Shown in pieces: positions 12,400 through 24,900 of a DNA stretch of 64,000 nt (position 1 is the first letter of the stretch; each line of letters starts with the position of its first letter). The position numbers were made by a program, and so were the translations under genes. The stretch is taken from the NCBI GenBank assembly GCA_020055645.1, contig CM034548.1, forward strand, positions 39,486,296 to 39,550,295, in the 5' to 3' direction. The notes below the pieces were generated by a model. It had not been told where the DNA came from and did no database searches. It saw only the letters and a list, made by a program, of their open reading frames with translations. The DNA comes from Tomocerus qinae. Lineage: Eukaryota > Arthropoda > Collembola > Entomobryomorpha > Tomoceridae.

Positions 12400-15300
12400 C
12401 ATTAGCTCCTCACGCTAAAATCATTTCTCTGTATAGGTATTCACGCTGATTGATATTGTATTCTATCGACGAAAATATTCAACACATTGACAAATATAAA
12501 TATGACTCCGCCAACTCACCAAAGGAAAGTCCTGAACAGGTTGGGCGGAGTTCTATTTAAAAACTGAATCAGTACTAAATTAATTATAAATAATAATACT
12601 GTTTGAAGCATACTGAATTCAATACTTATTATAATAGGTATAGGAACTTCTATATGATAATATTAATTAGGAATTGAGAAACGTTGCGTTATTGGGACAG
12701 CAGCATCCATCTGTAATAATAATATTAAAATAAAAGAAAATTACATACCATTACAAATTATAAAACCCATAAGAAGTACCAGGAAATAATTTTGAGAATG
12801 CAGTCAGAAAGCAGTAACTAAAAATATTCTTTTCTTTAATACTTGGGCATATAAAACTGCAGATACTATAAACAGACTTATTGTTAATGTAAGATATTCG
12901 TAATCGAAAACAGACTACTACTTAAAATAGTAAAACCAAATTACGAGGGATAGACACATGATAAGAAGTACTATTTGTACACATTGACGTGTGTGTAATA
13001 TTTACGATAGCTGATTTATACACCCTAAAATCTTTCATTTTGCATCAAAACAAAGGCAGCTGACTATGAGATCAGTTTTGTAATCGTAATGAGTAATGAC
13101 GGTCACTTTTCAGAGTTGATAACGTTATTGCGGATGTCATGCGATAAGTAGGTGGGATTCTTATAATCAGCCTAGCTTAGTAGCTCCCAATGATCGAGGG
13201 AATAGTCTACGCTGCACATACAGACACATAAATGCACGTGCGTGGATACTTAAACTTGATATCTCTAGGTTATTATTAATTATTATGATATATTGGGAGA
13301 ACCAATTATAAATTATGTAGATAAAATGTAGTGATATATAATAATAGTTGTTGTATAGGTAAGAGTATCGACGAATATCGTTTTTACATGACTTAATAAA
13401 GCAGTAGGTCGTATCTAGTGATAAGTTTACTTCAATGTCTTAAGTATATTAATCAAGTTAGGGAATAACTATTTATTACAATTATTTACTTATTTATTTA
13501 TATGAATACTGTTTGTAGGTACCTAATTACAGGAATTATGTGTCTAGACAGTACTTCGTATTATAGCAATGTTCGTTCACGGAAATATTAGCTGCGAAAT
13601 GGATTATTCTTTTCCATAAAAGTACGTAACAGTATTGTACAGTCATTAAGTTAGACGTTGATTGAAATGGGATGGTGTATAATGGTATGGCAAGGCAAGG
13701 TGTGGCCTAATGGGACCGTAAATCTTTTCTTTTTACATTGGTTAGCAATTAAATATTCTTTTGACATTAATATCTAATTCAGTTTAAGAGATACTTAAAA
13801 GATGCAATTTGCAACAGGTGAATTACTTAGATTAGCTAACCGCAGATTCCTGTCCACATGCTTATCACATACTATTTATTACACGTAGTATCATTATGTT
13901 AATTGTTATTTATTATTATCTCCTTACTTGTTACGCATGCCTAGTGATGCTGTTAAACTATTCCGGTGTTCTGAACTTAGCCAATTATATATCGTACCGA
14001 AACGTCAGTCATTTAGTATTCCCTTTCAAAGTTACTTTATAAAACGCCTTACGAATTGAAAAGTTGTAAGAGCGGTAAAAATGCAAATAATTTAAAAAGT
14101 ACGTATTTATCTGTTCCTTAGAAACTGTCCGTGGGTACTTAACTTTGACTTTATGTACTTATTTCAAGTACCTATTAGCAATTTCTTATCTGTTGAAATC
14201 ATAACTTAAATGCTGTTATTCATTTTAATAGATTTGTAGCACTTTTCATAGCCATCTTCATTTTATTTACTTATTATGCACTTTTTTCAATGTTTTGTTA
14301 TTTGTTAGCTGAATTACAAATTAACTATTATCAATCTATGCTGAAACTTATTTTCAATGTCCCAAATAATTGAAAATCATTAATTACAGTATATACACGT
14401 AGGGTATTTACACGAATTCTTAGTATTCCATATTATTTTTGTAATACATTGGAATCTTTATCTAATTTCTGATTTTATACCAATTTGATGATTACCAGTT
14501 TCAGTAATTACTAGTTGATTTTGATGCTGCCAATGCTGTGTAATCACATTGTCTATATTAAATACAGATAATATTTAAACTGATTTACCAAGACGTGGCA
14601 GTTGTAGTTAAAACTGTTATGTCAGCATACCTTCTTTTGGTTATAATAGTCATTTGAGTCTGAGAACCCAACGATGTGGCCAAGTTCATACCTAAATATT
14701 TTTTGAACTGCTTACTTTTAATTCATCGATAGAGCTGCCACTGTATTCAATGCTTGTATTCATTTTTCTAGTTAGCTTGGCATTAGATATTTAAAATTTG
14801 GATATAGGAAGTTATGATATCCAAGAAATTCAATTACCTAGATATATCGTTTATAAATTGCTTTTTGTACTGGAGCTATTCTTTGGTTGCCTTAATAAGT
14901 ACCTTTTGGACCAAGAAATGAAAACTCTGCATTTTGTATATTGAAATATTTACCCTACAATTACCAATTCATCGCATGGTTTTGAATTACAATTATATCC
15001 ATCGAGTTTTCTTATTTTTACTCAAGAGAGATCTTGTTCCTTAACCCAGAAGCCTTTGATGAAACATATTTGAAATTTAGTAGTGCTAAATTTTAGTTCT
15101 TGTGGTTAAGTATCAATTACACGAGATTTCTAAACTTTTGTGATCCTAAGTTATATTATTGTCAAGTCTTTGTACCAGAATTTTGTACTTTAAAAAATTC
15201 CTTGTTCTATTAATTTACTGCGTTTTTGCGCATATTTAAGAGTTTTAATTAAAACTCATGGTTGTTCATTTTGTTTATTTTTGTCGCAATTATTTTTGTA

Positions 15301-18300
15301 ATATATGTGACTGCTATACGTAGGAAGAAACTTTCTTAATGTTTTGTTTTACACATATAAACCGTCTTATACAATGTATACATAATCATTGGCATAAAAA
15401 TTGGTAGCTATATATTTTAATTAAACTTGGTGTTGCAAATCTATTGTTAACAAAACTAGATGGTGTTACCAATGCTTGATAATTGTGCTTTAAATATATA
15501 GGCGGTGTTATACTATGACTTTTTTTAAACCAAATTAGATAATTTGTTATAGTTTTTCTCAACCGTTTCAGTTTTTATAATTATTTGTTTATATGTATCT
15601 TTTGTTATGCCATTCAGTAATTCAAACCTAGTTTTTTTCATAATTTTTTGATTTCGTTAATTTCTGAAGTTTCACCAACAATTGCCATTCAAATTATGAT
15701 TTAGGTTAATAATTTACTTTTCAATGGGCAAGTATCCGTCTTATTCACTGAGAAATACAAAACAAGTCTAAATATTGGTCGACTCTTAGCAAGTTTTGTC
15801 TTGATTATTAAGATTGAGATAAAGTACTGATTTGAAGGAAGAGACCAAGCATAGGAAGGAGAAAGCGTAAATACTTAAGTGTATTGAGGAGGATAAAATC
15901 AGGTGCTACTGTTTTGATACGCTAATGTACGTTTCGTTGGAATTAACTACTCGGTGATTTTTTGTATCGTTACGTTAACTCTTTTGACGGGAATACTTTG
16001 AGTAGAGAAGTGTTTTTTACATAAATTGCCATTCGGTTTTAAAAATTGTAAATGGTTTGGTATTAATATGAATACAAAAGGTATTAAATGTTTGTCTAGA
16101 CAAGTGTGATGTTAAAGGTTAATTATAATACTACCCATTTATTATGTACACATACCTAATTAGGATTATGTAGACGAATTAATTTATTCTGAATATTTTC
16201 AGCCGATAGAAAGTAATCGACAACCTTGCAGTATAACTACGTGTAATAAACATAATATTCTGTGTAATTGTAATGTTCGTATTATTAAATAGGTGTAGTA
16301 AATTACTATTAGTATATATATAATTATAGCATACCTTATTATATAAGTAGAACGTACGTGGTTGTAATAAATTTATCGTGTAATGTACAGTATCTATACT
16401 TAAACTTTATAAAGGATGAACACTTGTTTGTTAATGTTTCACATTACTAAATATTTGTGAGTATTTACAATATAGCTGTCATTTACCTGTAACTATTGTT
16501 ATGCAATTACAATTGCCACTGATACGGATAATAATAATGATATGAGAAAATGAAATTTAAGATAAACAACACGAGACTTGAAAACAGTGTCTTTTATTTT
16601 ATCCTTATTTCTTTTTTCGAGGGAAGCATTGGTCAGGGCTTTCAGCAAAATATAAAACATTCCTCCTAGTTTCATTATTATTCGTAAATGATCTTTTCAA
16701 CTGTCAAATATTGTTCAGGCAATCAGTACTCATTTTCACAAACACAAATCAACTGTGTACCATTTACTCTATTAGTATTATTAAAATTTATTATTGACTA
16801 TTTAATAAGCTATAATGCATCTGCTCTAAGCAAAACATACTTTTCTATGGGAAACATTTTTGAAATCGTCAAACTACATGTAGGTTAAAATTCTCCTGTG
16901 CCTTCCTACATTATCCTTAATAGTTTTTCAAATATTTTAAATCTAAATGTCACGCTGAACTTTATCATACTGTCGTAATTCAAATTTTTGGTAGCTATCA
17001 TATTATGTTTCCACATTTTTTATTTCGAGAGCATTGAATAACCATTTCTACGTGCTTTGTACATAAAGATTAAAAATAAAAATTCTTTTCCGTGCAACGA
17101 TACCTAATTTCATACAGTCAAGCAGCTAAGAAATCCAGTAACTATACTTATCTGTACTGGCCACAAAAAGAAAGTAAACTCTCTTTGGAAATACTGTAAT
17201 TTTAGATACAATAATAAAGTAAGAAATGAAATCTATAGATTCTTACATGAAAAAAATCGGTATATCTGCATTGTTGCAGAAAAATATTAATAACTAGTAT
17301 AGTACAATGGAAAGAAAATTTTGTGAAAAGAAGAAAAAATTCTTTGTGTGCAATGTTTTTACCACTGTGTAAAGTGCTACTAAAGTAATGCACTTTCCCC
17401 AAAGGTTATATGTACCTACTACCTGAAATTAATAGTTAATACGCAAACATGATATGTCTTGGTACAACATAAAAATTAATTATAGGACAGGAAAAGGTAA
17501 GTGATAAATAAACATTGTTGCATAATTATATGTGTACTTATTTAACTCTAAGTATCTACGACTAAAGTGGAAAAGCCTTTTGTAATGTTTTTGAAACGGC
17601 ACAAAATGCACACAATGCCATTGCGTAGTGGAGTTAACGGAAAGTGCTACTGCATAATAATTGTATCATTGAAAATACACTTATGACTTGTACTTAATTA
17701 ATTTAATCATAAATGCAAATGTATTGACACATACAGTATGTGACTTATTAATGCACTCTTCTAAGTTTATTATAACACATTAGTAAATTAATTAACCGCA
17801 TTACAATTACTTTGTAAGTATGTATATTACTGTAGTTAATCATAACGATTATAAATATTTGCAACAATTAATGCAACACGATGGATAAAAGCAACTGCTG
17901 CATAATATTTAGATATTAATGGATGTCAACTATTACGTGTGGAACGTCAGAACAATGCGCAACACATAAATGCTATCAATTACACTCCGCATTGTACTTA
18001 GAAAGAAGTCACAAGAGAATATGTAATGCTACACCAGTGCGATTACTAATCGTTAGAATTTCAGAGAAACTGCTTCGGTTAAATGTCAAATAATTAATTC
18101 ACTACACGTGCTTACGTGTCGGGGAATTCTCGGCAAAATGTACATTGAATATTCTGTAAGATTATTATGTACTGTAATCTACGATATCTTCTATTGTAAT
18201 ATCTAATCTAGAGTATACACTAAAATTATAACTATAAATATGATAAGTATTGTTCCTCGTGCATCTAGCAATGAAATAAAGAAACGTGAAAGTTTGTTTG

Positions 18301-18900
18301 TAATAGACGAAATACCTAATGTTCATCTATCGTTCACCCTTTCAATCATTTCTATGCATTTTAAGCAGCCTTCATCCTACACACATTATACAATTAACAA
18401 GATTTGAGTTATCAGTGAATTTTAAGTCACGGTGGGATTTTCATATCATTTCTTTTCATTATGTAGTAACATTTTATAAGTAATTAGCTAGGGCTGTATA
18501 GCATTAGGACACTTGGAATTGAAAATAGTTTACCCGTCGTAGTATTAAAACTTAGTTTTCTGGTTTTTAAGTTTGGAAAATTTCGTTACAGCTAAATTAA
18601 ATGCTTAAAACAACTTTTAGGATTGGAAGAGGATGCCGTCTTAATTACAAAAATACGAACATGTAAGTTTCTTAATTGTTGAGCTTTATATTGGACCAGA
18701 AAATTGCGTTCAAAATAAACAGTAGAATCTGTTTCCCAAACTGAATATATCGCATAGTTACAAAAACTGAACATTAAAAATTAAAAAATTTAAATGTTAA
18801 AATTGTTTTTAACGGGAATGAATTACTTTGCTTAACAAATTTTGCCATAATATACCAGTAAATTAAATGCGGAGTAGAGCAATTAAAATTAGTTACGAGA
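12400..18900. other. Convergent intergenic region and 3' UTRs
   Basis: About 6.5 kb of AT-rich DNA between the stop codon of the AUTS2-like gene (+) and that of the channel gene (-). No coding region is supported. Plus-strand AATAAA hexamers include 13395-13400 and 18275-18280; the latter is followed by a T/G-rich tract, as at a poly(A) site. If used, that site would make the AUTS2-like 3' UTR nearly 6 kb. The true transcript ends cannot be set from sequence. Confidence 0.5.
18275..18280 (+). terminator. Candidate distal poly(A) signal of the AUTS2-like gene
   Basis: AATAAA followed within 15-25 nt by a GT-rich stretch (agtttgtttgtaata). It is the last good plus-strand signal before the opposing channel gene. 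Closer AATAAA copies such as 13395-13400 are equally possible. Confidence 0.25.
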
Positions 18901-21900
18901 TTAGTTCGGTGAGGACCTAAAAACGACTTGAACTGTTTCTTGGGGAAGAATTACAATTTGAGCATCTCTATTGACACCATCTTCAATTACAAAACAAGCT
19001 ACTGATTTTCGTCTGACAGATACAGAGCAACTTGGGTTTAAATTGATGGTCTCTACAACAATATTATTTGGAGAATCTGAGACATTATTAGGATTGGAGT
19101 TTTCAGCTAAAGATTCTTTGGTATCATCAAAACAATTTAAAAGTTCTAAGACTAGTATACAATACATATTGGTAACAATTATAAAAACAATGAAGAGATA
19201 TGTCAACAAGAATAATATAGATTTAGTGAAGTCTCCACACTGTACACAGTCGTACTCTTTGCCTATTGCATCCAGAATTGCATCCCAACCTGAGAAAGTT
19301 GTCACTTGGAATATTGTAAGAATTGCGTTATAAAATCTCTCAAAATTAATCATCTCGGGAAGCGTGAATTCTGTAAATACGTTTTTAAAGTGAGACACTC
19401 CTAGTACGCTAAAAGTAAACATAAACAATGCTAGCGTATAAATTAAATTCAGAAGCACAGGATAAATCCGGGATAATCCCAATAAAAAAGTAGAGATCAT
19501 TGATGCACGTCGCAGAAACGGTTTGAAATTAAGGATTCGTAAAATGCGAAGTGTTCGTATCACAGCAACAACTTCTGCATAGATATCGTCATCGATTATG
19601 TAGGCTGGAAAAATTAACCAATTAAGATTTATGCCAAATTATTTTAAAATATTTTGTACGTAAACATTCTTTAAAAAATCATATATAAAATTGTGTAACA
19701 GTTTTACCTGATATAGAAAACAGGACGATTATCAAGTCAATTATATTTAGATAATTCTTTAAAAAATGTTGTTTCCAGGCTATTATCTTTAGCAATAATT
19801 CCACTGTGTATAAAAACGTCACTGTCGCAAATATTAGGTCCAGCAGAGATATTATACGCTAAAAATACAAAAATCATTCATGGAGAAAATTAGACGTTTT
19901 GGTAAATTTTAGGAAATTTTGGGAAAACAAGCAAAAACCTAATTGTTTTCATATCTGATGAGCCTTTAACAAATTTTCAACTCTAAGACATGTTATTAGT
20001 ACATATTACAGTTTAGAAAATAAAAATTTCCATCTTTCAGAAATTGATGTGGAAAAATTAAAGTATCAAGTACATTCAGTTACAAAGTGAAAACCCGACC
20101 AAATCCAACGATAACATTAACAACTGCCAATTGTTAGGTAATTGAGAAAGCTACATGTTCATGTACATTTATGTTTTAAAAATCTTACCTCGGATGCTGC
20201 TAGCGAAGACCCGGCTAAAGCAATAACGTCAACTATAATCACAGCCATCACCAAGCCTTCAAAGGGTGGTGAAAACACCAAATCATGTATGCAAGTGAAA
20301 GGAACGATAGTTGGCTTTTCTATGACAGTGGCAGATGAATTTCCCAACTTCTTTTTGTTGTACTCTTCTACTTGATCAAAAGTCATGAAGTTTTCCTGTT
20401 TCCAATTTTTTATTTTAACAGTTTTAAAATATTGAAGAATATTTTTACAATATTGAATAATACCTTATTATGTTTAACGTGGAATATTAGTGCGCCAAAA
20501 ATGATATTGCAAAGAAAAAATGCTGCAGAAATAAAGATGGCCACAATGTAAATGTTGATGGTTATAGCCTCTATAGGAACGAATCTTTCATATTCCTATA
20601 AATAGGATAACAAATTGTTTACAAAATATTAAATTACATTAAATACAATATATTTTGCTTCAAAAAGAAAGCCAATTGCCTTATGTGAAGTCAAAGCATC
20701 CAACAATATATTTTTCCAACCGTTTCTTGTGGTAATTAGCGCAATACTCAAAAGACTTGATTCTAAATCGTCAAAATTGTGGTCTGCGTTTGTCCAAGTC
20801 AAATTGGCTGCTAAACATTCGTGTTTTGCATATTGTACAGCTTTATACTCTGTTTCTTCCCAACCTAAACACTAATAATTCATAATTTAAGATAATTGTT
20901 GCAAGTTGTTCTTAAGCTGAATATTTTTAGACAAAAAAATTGGAATCTTACGCTGTAAAATAAGCCTCCGTAGATACGAACTCCTTGAATGGCTAAATAA
21001 ATCCACACAAATGCAGCTGCAATGAGAAATCTCAAGAGGAAAGAAAGCTCTCTTGTAATTCCCGAGAAAACTGCCTATAAAAATCAATTTTGTTCTTTAA
21101 ATTGGATTGCTTAGCGAAAATTCTTTATGCATAATTTGATTATGAAACGAATCTAAAATTATAGAAAATCGTAAGATATGGCAGCAGCAAATTTATGGGA
21201 ATCGTGAACTGCAAATTAGATTGTTGCTTCACCAGAAATTATGATAGAACCGTAATTCCAAAAATTGTGCTTATCAGAACATCGTGGTACCTTCAATCGT
21301 TGTACTCTGGAAATGAGCATCAATGGACGGAGACATCGTACAGACATTACTCCATAACTTTGAAAAGTTGAAGAATAAAAGTCAAGTAAAGACAGATTGA
21401 ATATCATCTCCTAAATTTTAAAGACAACAGCAAAAATGACAAATTAACTGTAACATTTTTGTTAATGGGACAATTTGTTATTTTTCATCGTTAAGGAATA
21501 AATGTATCAGATAAATTAGGCGCACCACAAAAGAAGACTCTTACCAAAACAATTATTGTGTCAAATATCCAGTTCAGACTACAAATGGATTTTAGGAAGC
21601 CAGTTGATATTAAAGCCATGATAATATCTATAAGAAAATATGTTGTGAAAACAATCTCAATTATAAATAGGACGATGTTTATGCCTATTTGGTGGTGTTC
21701 ATGCTCGATATCATTTGGAATCTGCAATAAAAAAGCCAAAATCATTTTTGGTAGATTGTGTTGGTATAGGTAGACGCAAAAAAGAAATATTACCAATGCG
21801 ATAGAAGATACAGTAATGACAAAAATTGACAACATCTTGGTGTATTTATTTTGATGAATAGCAGCAATTTTGCATTTCTTTTGTCTAGGTTCACTGGACA

Positions 21901-24900
21901 TATTTTCCTGTTGGGTATTTCCCGATTGCTGCATATCACTAGGAACATCTCCATCTACTGCCGCTGCAGTTTTGTTCGAAAATGTCCTGATTGCTTTCGA
22001 TTTTACAGTGCTAAGTAGAGTTACAAATTTCTGATAAAAGCTTGTGGACTTGCTAGTTGTCTCTGAAGTGAAAATATCATTTTCTTGCATTTTCAACACT
22101 TTATAGGTTGTGAAAATAGTAGAAACACTTAACAGAGTAAAGAATATATTTAGAATAACAACAACACTGAAAAAGTAAACAAAACACGATTTTCCGGACA
22201 TTTGTAAACAATCCCAAAGACTTTCAATCCATTCACCGCATAAAACACGGAATGAAATCATAAACGATGAAAAAAATGTCGAATAATTCCAAATTGGTTT
22301 TCCATACAAATTATCGTTGTCATCATCTGTAATAAAATAATACATACCATCTCTAGAAATTCTCTCCACCCACAGAATTGTAAGTATTATTTTATAGTAC
22401 AAAATACTTATTACCGTAAAATGTGTCTTTGTATAAGAGGACACCCAATACAGTAAAAGAGTATATTGCAAATAATGCCAACACAAAATAGGCCAAATAT
22501 TTTCGTACAACTTGCGACAAAATTATGAATTGTAGTTCTAAAGTCGACCAACGAGATCCTAGTTTAAACATTCTTGCCTGAAAGATTTTTGAGAATGAAA
22601 AATATAATGGAATTGAAATTGAAACTAGTTGTGACTAAAAAAACAAATGCATTTTACCACAAGCATAACATCAAGAGTGTTGTCTTCTATCTCCAACTTT
22701 TTAGTAATTCTATTAGCTAAGTACAAGACGATAATGAAGAAGTCGAATACATTCCAGTAATTTTTGAAATAGTGCAGCGGACTTAGGGAGACAATTTGTA
22801 AAATGAATTCAACAATATAAACAGCAAAGCAGACCTAAAACAATTAAAGATATTTATAGTAACATTTTGAATTATGTTTGGATGGTTGGAATATCCAATT
22901 TTGTTTTATTTTATCACCTTACAAATATAGTAGGACGCTATATACATAATTGGAAGATCTTCAATGCCATAAAAATTATAAGCCATTGTAATTATATCAA
23001 TCAGTATTATTGTGCAGATAAATAATTGTGTCAAGCCATGATCCATGAACTTTTTAAGTGTTTCTCGGACTACTCTGAATGTTTCATTACAATTCCACCC
23101 ACACAACAAATCCAAATATCTTCCTGGTTGTGCTGCAGATGAATTTTCTTCTTTTTCAGCAAATAAATTATGTGTCTCTTCTATGATGGCTCTTGCAATG
23201 ATTGTCATAACGTAGGTTTTCAAAATAAAAGTTCCGAATAGAAATATCCCTATAAAATAAATTACATTCCACGAACCTGCAGATGCCCATATCTGTAAAA
23301 TAATTTTAATTTTATCAAAGGAAATAATTGGAAGCATGATATTTGAAAATTCAACGAGGAATTTCCAATTAGCCCATTGAGACGGGAATAATAATAAGCG
23401 GATACAAAAGAAATAACCTTGTGATATAAATCTTCTGGATAGTCTTGCATGAAAAGTCTTAGTGTTTGTATAAGTGCTTGTGGAAAAGAGTCAAATGATG
23501 TGTATCCGTAGTTTGGATTTGCATTGCCCATCAAGCATGTTAATCCCACTTCGCATTGACTATAATACAATTACAATATATAATCATAAAGGTTGCCACA
23601 AAATGTCACCATTTTTTGGAATACCTTGAGCTAGAGTAGTTTCCACATAATGGTTCTGAATGATCTTGCACAAATATTGGTTCAAGTTGTTCTTTTTCGT
23701 GGTCTAAACCATTATCGATTTGTTCAATGTCATAAGTATGGGTCTCGTTAAAATTTGGAATACATTGCTGCGTTAAACTTCCCTTGAATAAATGGATTCC
23801 TATCGTAGAAAAAAGAACTGACAGAAGTCCGCACGATATAATAGTACTTCGTAGCTTTCCAATTACTTCCAGGAGGAATTCAAAACATAGTTGAAGACCT
23901 GATTTCAATAGAACAATGAAAAAATATGTAGAGATTAAGCAGAAGTAAAATGGATAATGTTTAAATTATACCTACCAGATATATATGGAATAATTTTGAA
24001 TATTCTCAAAGAGTATGCAATTTTATACATCCAAAAGGAATAGTTCAAATACAGCCATCTACACAAACAACCGTGGCAAATTATTTTTTTTCATTTCTAT
24101 TGTTAGAGAATATTTTCTGGATTTATTTGTATGCATGCATAATTGCATATTATTACCCATTGACTATCAGAAATAAATTGAAAACGTTCCATGGAATTCT
24201 CATGCATGAAAACGGGACCAAGATTAATCCTCTTCCTGCTATTGTTATGAGTAGTTCTGTAGTGTAGATAGAGAGAAATACACATCTAGATTCAAACACA
24301 AGACTTTAATAAAGCAAACATTGGCGAGTTGTTAATAAGTTCTTTGTTCGTGTCATAACTGAGTAGATACTTCAGTTTCTGTAGCAATAATAAAAAGTAG
24401 ACTGACCAAAAGATTTTTAAAAAAAATAAGATTCTAACTTAATATGCTTTGTCAATGTTGGTTTTTACTTGGTGAGAAATTTTCATTTTGTTAACATTTA
24501 TTACGTTAAGTATGTTAGTTTACTAGTCTTAGATTGACAAGGGTGATTTGACAAAGTAGTTGGAAGAAATTAATTAATTAGGTACTAATTTAATTAAGTT
24601 TATCTAGAATATATTCTACTACTGGTATAAATTAAGTACCCTATTCCTATTTGTTTATAAGTTAATATAAAATATAAATATACTAACTCTGAGATGAAAA
24701 ACAATGCATTATTAGTTGAAGTATTCTTGAGAGCAAAGAAGCAGTTGAGGAGCACAACAGCTACAATGAAGGCCGAGAAGAACCAATGAGTCAGTAAGTA
24801 AATGGTGGAGCGGCGAAAAGCATTAAATGGACTCAGAGTCAATAGAGTCAGATTTCTGCTAAATCTGTAAATTCTTTGATTTCCGATCACCACAAAAGTC

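Noticed and set aside
18971..19333. 120-codon plus-strand open frame
   Set aside because: It is antisense to the last channel exon, whose minus-strand frame carries the DIV S5-S6 sequence.
20638..20679. Extension of the channel DIII pore exon to a GT donor at 20637
   Set aside because: It would leave a 42-nt intron and add 14 residues not seen in the family; the GC donor fits better.
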